From: Flavobacterium sp.
GTDB taxonomy: Bacteria; Bacteroidota; Bacteroidia; Flavobacteriales; Flavobacteriaceae
Length of the DNA: 14,862 nucleotides
Assembly: GCA_024642295.1 (NCBI GenBank)
Contig: JAHEBK010000013.1
Location: forward strand, 1-14,862
Direction of reading: 5' to 3'
Position numbers and translations under genes: made by a program. Below, one piece after another: positions 8,903-14,862 of this stretch. A model generated the notes under the pieces. The model saw only the letters and a program-made list of their open reading frames with translations. It made no database searches and was not told the origin of the DNA. The stretch's first letter is position 1; every line of letters begins with the position of its first letter.

Positions 8903-9184
8903 AATAGAAGTCTTTTCAATGTTAATGGCAGATTCCTTTGATCATTTTAATATCAAAAGCCCTAATATCTAGGTATTTTTTATTTATTTGTGGAGCAAAT
9001 TTAGTTATTTAAGCTGAGATTTAAAAAGAATTAATCGAGGCGATTTTTTTAATAAACAAAAATTGAAAAATAACAGATTTCATTGTTTTAAATTATCAAA
9101 AACCACTTGATTTTGGTATATTTTTAAACATTCAATAATAGCAGTTCTTTTTTCTAACAAAGTATAAATGGAATGTTATACATA
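8903..9184. other. Intergenic region between moxR and acnB; presumed acnB leader and promoter
   Basis: This AT-rich gap contains no credible open reading frame on either strand. It holds the candidate acnB promoter box at 8996-9003 and a short inverted repeat (CCTA/TAGG, around 8961-8973) in the presumed leader. The rest, about 9010-9180, shows nothing I can assign. The moxR-side hairpin is listed separately. Confidence 0.5.
8996..9003 (-). promoter_or_regulatory. Putative -7 promoter box of acnB
   Basis: On the minus strand this reads TAAATTTG, a full match to the Bacteroidota consensus TAnnTTTG. It lies about 95 bp upstream of the acnB start, giving an inferred leader near 85-90 nt. No clear TTG is seen at -33, so this is the best candidate rather than a certain promoter. 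Confidence 0.45.
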
Positions 9185-9213
9185 AAGTAGTTTTTAAGCG
9201 AAAAACACTACTT
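9185..9213 (-). terminator. Putative terminator hairpin after moxR
   Basis: An AAGTAG/CTACTT stem (9185-9190 with 9208-9213) continues inward through four more A:T pairs with one mismatch, around an AAGCG-centred loop. On the minus strand the stem closes with ACTT and runs into TTATGTATAA, which is only moderately T-rich. It begins 16 bp beyond the moxR stop codon. Confidence 0.55.
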
Positions 9214-9228
9214 AAATCGACTATAAAA

Positions 9229-10182
9229 TTAAACTAATTTACCTATAATCACTTCCTCTGTGATTCCTTCAGCATCAGCTTTATAATTCTTAATGATTCG
9301 GTGTCTTAAAATCCCAACAGCAACTGCTTTGACATCTTCGATATCCGGTGAAAATTTCCCATGAAAAGCGGCATGTGCTTTTGCAGCCAAAATTAAATTT
9401 TGCGAAGCTCTTGGCCCTGCTCCCCAATCCAAATAGGTTTTTACAAATGCATCTGACAAACTACTATTTGGTCTTGTTTTCCCCACCAAAGTCACAGCGT
9501 ATTCTATAACATTATCTGCTACGGGAATACGACGAATCAAATGTTGAAAATCTATAATTTCTTGGGCATTAAACAAAGGAGTAACAAAACTTATTTCATC
9601 AGTTGTAGTCCGTTTTACCACTTCTACCTCTTCCTCAAAAGAAGGATATTCTAGCTTAATTGCAAACATAAAACGATCCAGTTGCGCTTCAGGTAACGGA
9701 TATGTTCCTTCTTGCTCAATTGGGTTTTGAGTAGCCAAAACAAAATAAGGCAATGCTAATTTATGATTCACTCCTGCAATGGTTACAGAGCGCTCTTGCA
9801 TGGCTTCAAGTAAAGCCGCTTGTGTTTTTGGTGGTGTTCTGTTAATCTCATCAGCCAAAACAATATTTGAAAACACCGGTCCTTTAATAAACTTAAATTG
9901 TCGGCTCTCATCCAAAATCTCACTTCCTAAAATATCCGAAGGCATTAAATCAGGTGTAAATTGAATTCTTTTAAAATCCAACCCCAAAGCTTGCGAAAGT
10001 GTATTCACTAATAAGGTCTTTGCTAATCCAGGAACCCCTACTAATAGTGCATGTCCTCCAGAAAAAATACAAATCAAAATTTGGTCTACAACTTCCTCTT
10101 GTCCTACAATGACTTTAGCGATTTCTTTTTTAAGTTCGTTACGTTTTTGAACCAAATTATGTATTGCGGCTACATCAGACAT
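9229..10182 (-). CDS. MoxR-family AAA+ ATPase
   Basis: The 317-residue cytoplasmic ATPase has all core MoxR signatures: Walker A GVPGLAKT (49-56), Walker B IVLADE (107-112) with the MoxR-typical EINRTPPKTQAALLEAMQE following, sensor 1 in ATQNP (150-154), the QLDRF segment (167-171), and sensor 2 in GAGPRASQ (254-261). MoxR proteins act as chaperone-like ATPases that help activate or assemble partner complexes. Their genes are commonly followed by DUF58 and von Willebrand factor A proteins. Here no such partner follows: the next gene downstream is acnB after a hairpin and a 326-bp gap, and the gene upstream is the SurA-like isomerase, 78 bp away with a strong hairpin between. The substrate is therefore unknown. 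No exact promoter box is seen in the 78-bp gap, so expression may depend on read-through. Confidence 0.93.
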   Translation of the reverse strand: MSDVAAIHNLVQKRNELKKEIAKVIVGQEEVVDQILICIFSGGHALLVGVPGLAKTLLVNTLSQALGLDFKRIQFTPDLMPSDILGSEILDESRQFKFIKGPVFSNIVLADEINRTPPKTQAALLEAMQERSVTIAGVNHKLALPYFVLATQNPIEQEGTYPLPEAQLDRFMFAIKLEYPSFEEEVEVVKRTTTDEISFVTPLFNAQEIIDFQHLIRRIPVADNVIEYAVTLVGKTRPNSSLSDAFVKTYLDWGAGPRASQNLILAAKAHAAFHGKFSPDIEDVKAVAVGILRHRIIKNYKADAEGITEEVIIGKLV

Positions 10183-10202
10183 TTTTAAATCTATTTTAAA
10201 TT

Positions 10203-10244
10203 AAAAAGAGTTAGTATTATGAAATCATAAAACTAACTCTTTTT
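10203..10244 (-). terminator. Strong hairpin terminator between the surA-like gene and moxR
   Basis: A perfect 13-bp stem (AAAAAGAGTTAGT at 10203-10215, ACTAACTCTTTTT at 10232-10244) is followed inward, after one A/A mismatch, by five more pairs (TTATG/CATAA) and a 4-nt loop. The result is an almost complete 42-nt hairpin. On either strand the stem ends in TTTTT, so it can work in both directions; its position 16 bp after the surA-like stop codon makes it that gene's terminator. Confidence 0.85.
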
Positions 10245-10260
10245 CTCTATTCAATAAAAA

Positions 10261-11670
10261 TTATTTTTTCAACCAATTGTTTGTGAATTCACAATCTCTA
10301 TACTCACCTAAAACTTTAACATAGGTTTCTTTGATTTTTTCATCAAACCATTTTCCGATTGCTTTGATTTGCTTTTCCTTTAAAGCCAAATCTTTAATCT
10401 TAATATAATCTTTCCCGTAATCTGCTGTATGCTCGTTGATACGATTAGTAACCGTAATCAACTTATATCTTTTCTTTCCTTGTTTTTCTTCGTCCAAGAT
10501 AGGTTGTGAAATCTCATTGTCTTTCAAGTTCGAAACTTGACTGTACAATACAGGATCCATTTTTGTCAATTCAAAATGGGTATCTTGTGTTTTTGGGTTT
10601 ATCAAAGCACCACCGTTAGCTCTTGTTTCTTTTTCATCAGACATCGATCTCGCAGCGTCAGCAAAACTAATTTCTTTGTCTACAATTCGTTTTCTAATCA
10701 ACTCGATTTTCTCTTTAGCTTCTTTTAACGAAGCCTCGGTCACTTTTGGAGCTAATAAAATATGACGTAATTCTAATTCCTGTCCTTTAATTTTTTCTAC
10801 ATATATAATATGAAAACCAAACTCTGTTTCAAAAGGTGCCGAAATTTCGCCTTCCTTCAAAGCAAAAGCCACATCTTTAAACTCTTTTACGAAAGGTGTT
10901 TTTCGGTTCATTTTATAAAATCCACCACTCGCTCTTGACCCAGGATCCTCAGAATACAATACGGCTTTAGTTGAAAAACTAGAACCTTCACTTATTTCTT
11001 TCTTAAACTCATTCAACCTATCAATTACCTTTTTCTTATCTTCCTCTGAAACTTTTGGAGTCACTACAATTTGCGCCACTTCCATCTCTGCTCCAAATAG
11101 TGGCAATTCATCTTTTGGTATTTTCTTAAAGAAATTACGAACCTCTTCGGGAGTAATCTCAACGGCATCAACAATCTTCTTTTGCATTTCAGAAGTCAAC
11201 TTATTCTCTTTCAAAATATCAAAGAAGTAAGTCTTAAAATCTTCTTCCGAATCCTTTTTATAGTACTGAACCACTTTTTCGATAGAACCTATTTGCTCTA
11301 CCATGTAATTCAAACGTTCCTCCATCATCCCTTTTACCTCGGCATCTGTTACCTTAATACTATCCTGGACTGCCTGATGCGCATATAATTTATCTTCCAT
11401 CAATTTCCCTAACATTTGACATCTCGTGATATCTTTCACAGAAGCTCCTTGACTTGACAACTCCAAGAAAGACTTGTCAATATCCGAATCCAAAATAATA
11501 TAATCCCCAACAGTAGCAATAATACCATCGATTTTTTGTCTTCCCTTAGTAACTTCAGCCTTTTGAACCACTGGCTCGACATCCTTAATTATTTCTTGCG
11601 CACTCATTCCTAGACTAGACAACAACATCAAGAAAAATAAAAAGGTAATTTTAGTATGTACAAATTTCAT
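10261..11670 (-). CDS. surA: SurA-like periplasmic peptidyl-prolyl cis-trans isomerase (two parvulin domains)
   Basis: The protein has 469 residues from the start chosen here. The signal peptide is at about 1-24 (HTKITFLFFLMLLSSLGMSA, cut probably before Gln25). A SurA-type N-terminal helical chaperone domain (about 45-185, beginning KIDGIIATVGDYIILDSDID) follows. Then come two PpiC/parvulin domains, at about 195-295 and 300-410. Their hallmarks are SEDPGSRASGGFYKMNR and FGFHIIYVEKI in the first, and RHILLAPKV with ANGGALI in the second; a helical tail ends the protein. SurA proteins escort outer-membrane proteins across the periplasm. An ATG seven codons further upstream (11691) is in frame. 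I prefer 11670 because it leaves a compact signal-peptide n-region. The gene is monocistronic or heads a read-through unit with moxR. It has a -7 box at 11762-11769 and a hairpin in its leader. Confidence 0.92.
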   Translation of the reverse strand: MKFVHTKITFLFFLMLLSSLGMSAQEIIKDVEPVVQKAEVTKGRQKIDGIIATVGDYIILDSDIDKSFLELSSQGASVKDITRCQMLGKLMEDKLYAHQAVQDSIKVTDAEVKGMMEERLNYMVEQIGSIEKVVQYYKKDSEEDFKTYFFDILKENKLTSEMQKKIVDAVEITPEEVRNFFKKIPKDELPLFGAEMEVAQIVVTPKVSEEDKKKVIDRLNEFKKEISEGSSFSTKAVLYSEDPGSRASGGFYKMNRKTPFVKEFKDVAFALKEGEISAPFETEFGFHIIYVEKIKGQELELRHILLAPKVTEASLKEAKEKIELIRKRIVDKEISFADAARSMSDEKETRANGGALINPKTQDTHFELTKMDPVLYSQVSNLKDNEISQPILDEEKQGKKRYKLITVTNRINEHTADYGKDYIKIKDLALKEKQIKAIGKWFDEKIKETYVKVLGEYRDCEFTNNWLKK

Positions 11671-11702
11671 TCGTAGTATTTTAATTGGCATATTTTAATA
11701 TT

Positions 11703-11740
11703 AAAGGATGCGAAACCAAATTATTTTCTTCGCATTTTTT
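11703..11740. other. Hairpin in the leader of the surA-like gene
   Basis: A 7-bp stem ATGCGAA (11708-11714) with TTCGCAT (11729-11735) extends outward through two G:T and three A:T positions around a 14-nt loop. On the plus strand it is followed by a T-run, so it looks like a rightward intrinsic terminator. On the minus strand it would sit in the surA 5' leader, about 33 bp before the start codon. It may be an antisense terminator, an attenuator-like or mRNA-stability hairpin, or a relic of a lost neighbour. Confidence 0.5.
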
Positions 11741-11761
11741 ATCACATTCCACTATCGCGTC

Positions 11762-11769
11762 CAAATATA
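11762..11769 (-). promoter_or_regulatory. Putative -7 promoter box of the surA-like gene
   Basis: On the minus strand this reads TATATTTG, an exact TAnnTTTG match. It lies about 92 bp upstream of the start codon, which puts the hairpin at 11703-11740 inside the transcript leader. A TTG at the -33 distance is not evident. Confidence 0.5.
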
Positions 11770-11977
11770 CGTGATAAGTAGCAGTAAATAAAAATTTATA
11801 GACTGCCAAAATGTTTAAAACGAACAAAAATAACAATTCGTCTACATATTACAAGTTTAGCCTATACTATTAACAAAAAATTATCTAGAGAAATTATTTG
11901 GGACGCCCCGCATTATTCCTAACCTTTAAGGAGTGGGTTGAGTAATTTGTTTTAATAGGTTGTTGAAAAAATATTTT

Positions 11978-12016
11978 ACAAAGATTCACAAAGAAAAAAC
12001 ACAAAGCACCATAAAG
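11978..12016. repeat. CACAAAG-type short direct repeats
   Basis: ACAAAG occurs at 11978-11983, 11988-11993 and 12001-12006, followed by ATAAAG at 12011-12016, at steps of 10, 13 and 10 bp. From memory, similar 'cacaaag' tracts are scattered between genes in Flavobacterium; genome-wide copies cannot be checked here. Confidence 0.5.
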
Positions 12017-12061
12017 AGTGATAAAAAACCAAAAAGAATCATGATTATGAAAAACAAAATT

Positions 12062-12170
12062 TGATTAGTAGCCCTAATCGTCCCGAAGCCTCGGGAGAAT
12101 CCTCTTGTATGGCGATAGCTAATACAAGAGACCTGCCAGCAGACAGGCAAGTATAGCGCAGAGCAGGACA
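12062..12170. repeat. Nested palindromic intergenic repeat (Flavobacterium-type mosaic)
   Basis: An outer frame runs from GTAGCCCTAAT (about 12068-12078) to TATAGCGCAGAGCAGGACA (12152-12170). Three hairpins are nested in it. The first is TCCCGA/TCGGGA with a 4-nt loop (12081-12096). The second is the perfect 9-bp stem CTCTTGTAT/ATACAAGAG (12102-12130), whose loop folds further by GC/GC. The third is a near-palindrome CCTGCCAGCAGACAGG (12132-12147). The element is GC-richer than its surroundings. From memory, the outer frame resembles the 'AGCCC-AT...GAATCC...stem...ATAGCG-AGCAGGA' repeats of Flavobacterium, and the CCTGCC/GACAGG palindrome resembles another widespread Bacteroidota repeat; neither can be confirmed here. 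Confidence 0.65.
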
Positions 12171-12270
12171 AAACATCTTGAAATACGGGAAGTTTCTGCT
12201 CCTAAAAATGAGTGCGATAAGTTGGTTGTAAAAGAATTGGGCTTTGTTTTTAAATCGGATATAGAATTAG

Positions 12271-12278
12271 TACTTTTG
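12271..12278 (+). promoter_or_regulatory. Putative -7 promoter box of prfC
   Basis: TACTTTTG matches TAnnTTTG exactly and is followed by CAG. It lies 20 bp upstream of the prfC ATG, so the leader would be only about 15 nt. The nearest upstream TTG (12244-12246) leaves a 24-bp spacer, slightly long for the -33 element. Confidence 0.6.
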
Positions 12279-12298
12279 CAGACCATTTAGAATTACAT

Positions 12299-13888
12299 AT
12301 GAGCTTTTTAGAAGAAATACAAAAAAGAAGGACTTTCGGAATCATTTCGCATCCTGATGCTGGTAAAACCACACTGACAGAAAAATTACTACTCTTTGGA
12401 GGGGCGATTCAGGAAGCAGGTGCCGTAAAAAACAACAAAATCAAGAAAGGCGCGACGAGTGACTTTATGGAAATCGAACGCCAAAGAGGGATTTCGGTTT
12501 CTACCTCAGTCTTAGCTTTCAACTATAAAGAGAAAAAAATTAACATTCTGGATACTCCCGGTCACAAGGATTTTGCCGAAGACACTTTTAGAACGCTTAC
12601 GGCGGTAGATAGTGTAATTGTGGTGATTGACGTTGCTAAAGGGGTTGAGGAACAAACGGAAAAATTAGTTTCGGTTTGTAGAATGCGTAACATTCCTATT
12701 ATTGTTTTCATCAATAAACTGGACCGCGAGGGTAAAGATGCCTTTGACTTGATGGACGAGGTGGAGCAAAAATTAGGCTTGAGAGTAACCCCGTTGAGTT
12801 TCCCTATTGGTATGGGATACGATTTTCAGGGGATTTACAATATGTGGGAGCAAAACATTAACTTATTTAGTGGTGATAGCCGCAAGAATATTGAAGAAAC
12901 GATTGCTTTCTCAGACGTTCAAAATCCTGAATTAGAGAAAATCATTGGCGAAAAACCAGCCAAACGATTGCGTGAAGAATTGGAATTGATTGATGAAGTG
13001 TATCCTCCTTTTGACCGACAAGAATATTTGGAAGGAAAATTGCAACCGGTGTTTTTTGGTTCTGCTTTGAATAATTTTGGAGTTCGTGAATTACTAGATT
13101 GTTTTGTGAGTATTGCGCCTTCACCAAGACCCAAAGAATCGGAAACGCGTTTGGTTGATCCTGCAGAAGCCAAATTATCAGGTTTTGTATTTAAAATCCA
13201 TGCGAATATGGATCCCAAACACCGTGACCGTTTGGCATTTATCAAAATTGTTTCGGGGACTTTTGAACGTAACAAACCGTATTACCACGTACGAAACAAG
13301 AAAAATTTAAAATTCTCTAGTCCGAATGCCTTTTTTGCTGAGAAAAAAGAAATCGTTGACATCTCGTATCCTGGTGATATTGTAGGTTTGCACGATACGG
13401 GTAACTTCAAAATTGGTGATACCCTTACAGAAGGCGAAATCATGAGTTTCAAAGGAATTCCGAGTTTCTCTCCAGAGCACTTTAGATACATCAATAACGC
13501 CGACCCAATGAAAGCCAAACAGCTCGACAAAGGTGTGGATCAGTTGATGGATGAAGGAGTTGCGCAGTTATTCACCTTAGAGATGAACAATCGTAAAGTA
13601 ATTGGAACCGTTGGAGCATTACAATATGAAGTTATTCAGTACCGTCTAGAGCACGAATATGGAGCTAAATGCACCTATGAAAACTTCCCAGTTCATAAAG
13701 CATGTTGGGTAAAACCAGACGATGCTAAAAACGACGAATTCAAAGAATTCAAACGTATTAAACAAAAATTCTTAGCCAAAGACAAATACGGTCAATTGGT
13801 GTTCCTAGCGGATTCAGATTTTACAATTCAAATGACACAAAACAAATATCCAACAGTTAAGTTATTCTTTACTTCGGAATTTGATTAA
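12299..13888 (+). CDS. prfC: Peptide chain release factor 3
   Basis: The 529-residue translational GTPase recycles RF1 and RF2 from the ribosome after peptide release. Its length equals that of E. coli RF3. The GTPase motifs are complete: G1 HPDAGKTT (18-25), the switch I region GATSDFMEIERQRGISV (51-67), G3 DTPGH (85-89) and G4 NKLD (139-142). The family-typical segments SALNNFGVRELLDCFVSIAPSP, KIHANMDPKHRDR and VGALQYEV (in the C-terminal domain) confirm RF3 rather than EF-G, LepA or TypA. The start at 12299 is chosen because SFLEEIQKRRTFGIISHPD is the usual RF3 N-terminus and a promoter box lies just upstream. It is the only rightward gene in the window, is monocistronic, and ends in a strong palindromic terminator. 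Confidence 0.98.
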   Translation: MSFLEEIQKRRTFGIISHPDAGKTTLTEKLLLFGGAIQEAGAVKNNKIKKGATSDFMEIERQRGISVSTSVLAFNYKEKKINILDTPGHKDFAEDTFRTLTAVDSVIVVIDVAKGVEEQTEKLVSVCRMRNIPIIVFINKLDREGKDAFDLMDEVEQKLGLRVTPLSFPIGMGYDFQGIYNMWEQNINLFSGDSRKNIEETIAFSDVQNPELEKIIGEKPAKRLREELELIDEVYPPFDRQEYLEGKLQPVFFGSALNNFGVRELLDCFVSIAPSPRPKESETRLVDPAEAKLSGFVFKIHANMDPKHRDRLAFIKIVSGTFERNKPYYHVRNKKNLKFSSPNAFFAEKKEIVDISYPGDIVGLHDTGNFKIGDTLTEGEIMSFKGIPSFSPEHFRYINNADPMKAKQLDKGVDQLMDEGVAQLFTLEMNNRKVIGTVGALQYEVIQYRLEHEYGAKCTYENFPVHKACWVKPDDAKNDEFKEFKRIKQKFLAKDKYGQLVFLADSDFTIQMTQNKYPTVKLFFTSEFD

Positions 13889-13906
13889 GACTTAAACAAT
13901 ACCCAT

Positions 13907-13950
13907 AAAAAAAGCGCCAATTTTAGAATTCTAAAATTGGCGCTTTTTTT
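13907..13950. terminator. Bidirectional terminator, 44-bp perfect palindrome
   Basis: Seven A residues, a 30-bp palindrome (GCGCCAATTTTAG outward from a central GAATTC) and seven T residues make a flawless inverted repeat of 44 bp. It lies 18 bp after the prfC stop codon and 15 bp after the stop codon of the convergent gene at 13966-14307. On both strands a G/C-rich stem base is followed by T7, so it should terminate both transcripts. Confidence 0.95.
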
Positions 13951-13965
13951 ATATCTCTTAAGTTA

Positions 13966-14307
13966 TTATACCATTGAAGTTTCAAAGTTTACTGCTTTTT
14001 TCAAAAAAGCTTTAATCAACAAACGATTTGGTGCTAATCCAGAAGTCAAAATTTGATTTCTAGTACTATTCCCTTCAGTAGAGATAGTTGAATTAGGATT
14101 TTGCTTAGTTCCCATAAACCATAAAACAAATTCTACATTAGATGCAGTTCTTGAAGTAGCAACAGTAGTAGTAGAAGCTGGCTCAACATCTGTTAATGAA
14201 CTAACTGGTGATTGACTAAAAACAGAAACTGAAAGCATTAAAACCAATACCAAAAGAGTATTTTTTAATGATTTTTTAGAGTAATTATTTTTAGTTGAAT
14301 TAGTCAT
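13966..14307 (-). CDS. Small secreted protein of unknown function
   Basis: I do not recognise this 113-residue protein. It starts with a basic, Asn/Ser/Lys-rich n-region (MTNSTKNNYSKKSLKN). A hydrophobic stretch, TLLVLVLMLSVSVFS (about 17-31), follows, then QSPVSS, so signal peptide cleavage near residue 32 is likely. The mature part is short (about 80 residues). It has a Ser/Thr-rich stretch (SSLTDVEPASTTTVATSRT), then NVEFVLWFMGTKQNPNSTIS and a C-terminal amphipathic segment, GLAPNRLLIKAFLKKAVNF. It has no cysteine and no lipobox, so it is periplasmic or secreted rather than a lipoprotein. It is convergent with prfC and shares its terminator. The upstream -7 box at 14357-14364 supports expression on its own. 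Signal peptide plus promoter plus terminator argue that it is a real gene. Confidence 0.75.
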   Translation of the reverse strand: MTNSTKNNYSKKSLKNTLLVLVLMLSVSVFSQSPVSSLTDVEPASTTTVATSRTASNVEFVLWFMGTKQNPNSTISTEGNSTRNQILTSGLAPNRLLIKAFLKKAVNFETSMV

Positions 14308-14356
14308 ATTGTTTGTTTTAAATTGGAGAAGAAAATGTACTTCCCTTATCTGTGAA

Positions 14357-14364
14357 CAAATTTA
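14357..14364 (-). promoter_or_regulatory. Putative -7 promoter box of the small secreted protein gene
   Basis: On the minus strand it reads TAAATTTG, an exact TAnnTTTG match identical to the acnB box. It lies about 50 bp upstream of the start codon. No TTG is found at a standard -33 spacing. Confidence 0.45.
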
Positions 14365-14503
14365 GACTAAGACCAATCTGCTAAAAAATTTTTTCGACAA
14401 TACACCGTAATACTCGTTTAAAATCACAAATCATTGCATTATAGACAAAGAGTAAGGCTTTAGAAATTATATTTTATATAAAAATCAAAAGAATTCACAA
14501 ACA

Positions 14504-14539
14504 AAATACCCCCAAGAAGTTAAACTTTTGGGGGTATTT
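14504..14539 (-). terminator. Hairpin terminator of the right-edge gene
   Basis: AAATACCCCCAA (14504-14515) pairs with TTGGGGGTATTT (14528-14539). After a bulged G, three more pairs follow around a short TTAAA-type loop. On the minus strand the stem is followed by GTTTGTG after ATTTT, a moderate T-run. It lies 18 bp beyond the stop codon of the right-edge gene. Confidence 0.75.
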
Positions 14540-14557
14540 ATATATTATGAGTAAGTG

Positions 14558-14862
14558 TTACCCGCCATATATCATTCCATCAACAATATAGTAATGTTCA
14601 TAATCATTGATTATAACTTCCCACTCATCATCTACCTTTTTAGATTTTACAGAATTACCACCATCACAAGACCAAGAACTTTGAACAAAATGCAATCTAT
14701 GTTTTAATAAACCTGGAATTTGAACATCGATATCTGCACTACCTCCATTTCTAATAACTCCGAATTTTGCAGTTGATGATCCTTTTTTAGCGGAACCTAA
14801 AGCAGCGTCTATATTTCCTGTTGCATTATACTTTGTTCCAGCTACTTTTGCATCGCCTTTTA
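14558..14862 (-). CDS. C-terminal part of an unrecognised protein (runs off the right edge)
   Basis: The reverse-strand frame is open from the window edge for 100 full codons to a TAA at 14558-14560. The 5' end, and any signal peptide, lie outside the window. I do not recognise the protein. Visible features are a small-residue-rich stretch (KYNATGNIDAALGSAKKGSS), a segment with alternating polar and hydrophobic residues (FGVIRNGGSADIDVQIPG), one cysteine in SSWSCDGG, and an acidic-aromatic tail ending EHYYIVDGMIYGG. The pattern suggests a beta-rich fold, but no domain can be named. It has none of the residues I would expect of a type IX secretion C-terminal sorting domain. The downstream hairpin terminator and the uninterrupted frame support a real gene. 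Confidence 0.7.
   Translation of the reverse strand, partial: KGDAKVAGTKYNATGNIDAALGSAKKGSSTAKFGVIRNGGSADIDVQIPGLLKHRLHFVQSSWSCDGGNSVKSKKVDDEWEVIINDYEHYYIVDGMIYGG

Larger units (their letters stand above)
11671..12298. other. Divergent intergenic region between the surA-like gene and prfC
   Basis: This 628-bp gap is the longest gene-free stretch of the window. From left to right it holds the surA leader hairpin and promoter, and an unassigned AT-rich stretch (11770-11895). A small GC-rich patch follows (about 11898-11940, with GGGACGCCCC and an AACC/GGTT inverted pair). Next come ACAAAG direct repeats (11978-12016), a nested palindromic repeat (12062-12170), a short open frame that may be a coding remnant (12189-12290), and the prfC promoter. 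No complete gene is credible in it; a 61-codon minus-strand frame at 11986-12171 lies wholly in repeats. Confidence 0.7.

Noticed and set aside
11671..11691. Upstream ATG at 11691 as the start of the surA-like gene
   Set aside because: It is in frame and possible, but it adds MPIKILR before an already complete signal peptide; the ATG at 11670 gives a more usual n-region. Not firmly excluded.
11898..11940. GC-rich patch with GGGACGCCCC and AACC/GGTT pairing, considered as part of an RNA gene or tRNA
   Set aside because: No cloverleaf, anticodon arm or T-loop can be drawn, and the paired stretches are too short.
11986..12171. 61-codon minus-strand open frame in the surA-prfC gap
   Set aside because: It lies wholly inside the ACAAAG and palindromic repeats, has no promoter or plausible start context, and its sequence follows the repeat units rather than a protein pattern.
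12119..12286. 55-codon minus-strand open frame from an ATG just upstream of prfC, ending in a hydrophobic stretch (FVLLCAILACLLAGLLY)
   Set aside because: It resembles a small membrane protein, but the hydrophobic part is the translated palindromic repeat and the rest is antisense to the prfC promoter. Probably an artefact of the repeat.
12919..13530. Minus-strand open frames of 61-118 codons inside prfC
   Set aside because: Antisense shadows of the complete RF3 gene with no independent support.

Overview
The window looks like chromosomal DNA from a Flavobacterium-type member of the Bacteroidota. The evidence is an AT-rich composition, several upstream copies of the Bacteroidota -7 promoter element (TAnnTTTG), almost no Shine-Dalgarno sequences, a two-subunit-type methylmalonyl-CoA mutase small subunit, and intergenic palindromic mosaics of a kind I recall from Flavobacterium. 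The species cannot be named from this window. The content is mostly housekeeping. I found no phage, IS transposase, CRISPR array, tRNA or rRNA, and no defence or biosynthetic island.

Layout. Positions 1-11670 are read leftwards (minus strand). In transcription order the genes are a SurA-like periplasmic peptidyl-prolyl isomerase (10261-11670), an orphan MoxR AAA+ ATPase (9229-10182), an AcnB-type aconitase/2-methylisocitrate dehydratase (6131-8902), a mitochondrial-type aconitase (3758-6019) and a secreted five-LysM NlpC/P60 cell-wall hydrolase (1827-3524). They are followed by a likely operon of uridine kinase (1101-1709), a DivIC/FtsB-like division protein (723-1046) and the N-terminal part of methylmalonyl-CoA mutase small subunit (1-618, cut by the window edge). 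Hairpin terminators separate most of these units. Only udk-divIC-mutA looks like a compact operon.

The longest gap (11671-12298) is a divergent intergenic region. It holds the surA promoter, a hairpin in the surA leader, CACAAAG direct repeats, a nested palindromic repeat and the prfC promoter. prfC (release factor 3, 12299-13888) is the only rightward gene. It ends in a 44-bp perfect palindrome that can terminate both prfC and the convergent small secreted protein gene (13966-14307). At the right edge is the C-terminal 100 codons of an unrecognised protein (14558-14862, minus strand) with its own terminator.

How the genes fit together. The two aconitases serve the TCA cycle. AcnB can also serve the 2-methylcitrate route for propionate, while methylmalonyl-CoA mutase handles propionyl-CoA by another route, so odd-chain carbon metabolism is a mild theme. 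The SurA-like protein, the LysM hydrolase and the DivIC-like protein belong to envelope assembly and division. These links are inference from families; only the operon spacing and the terminators are direct observations.
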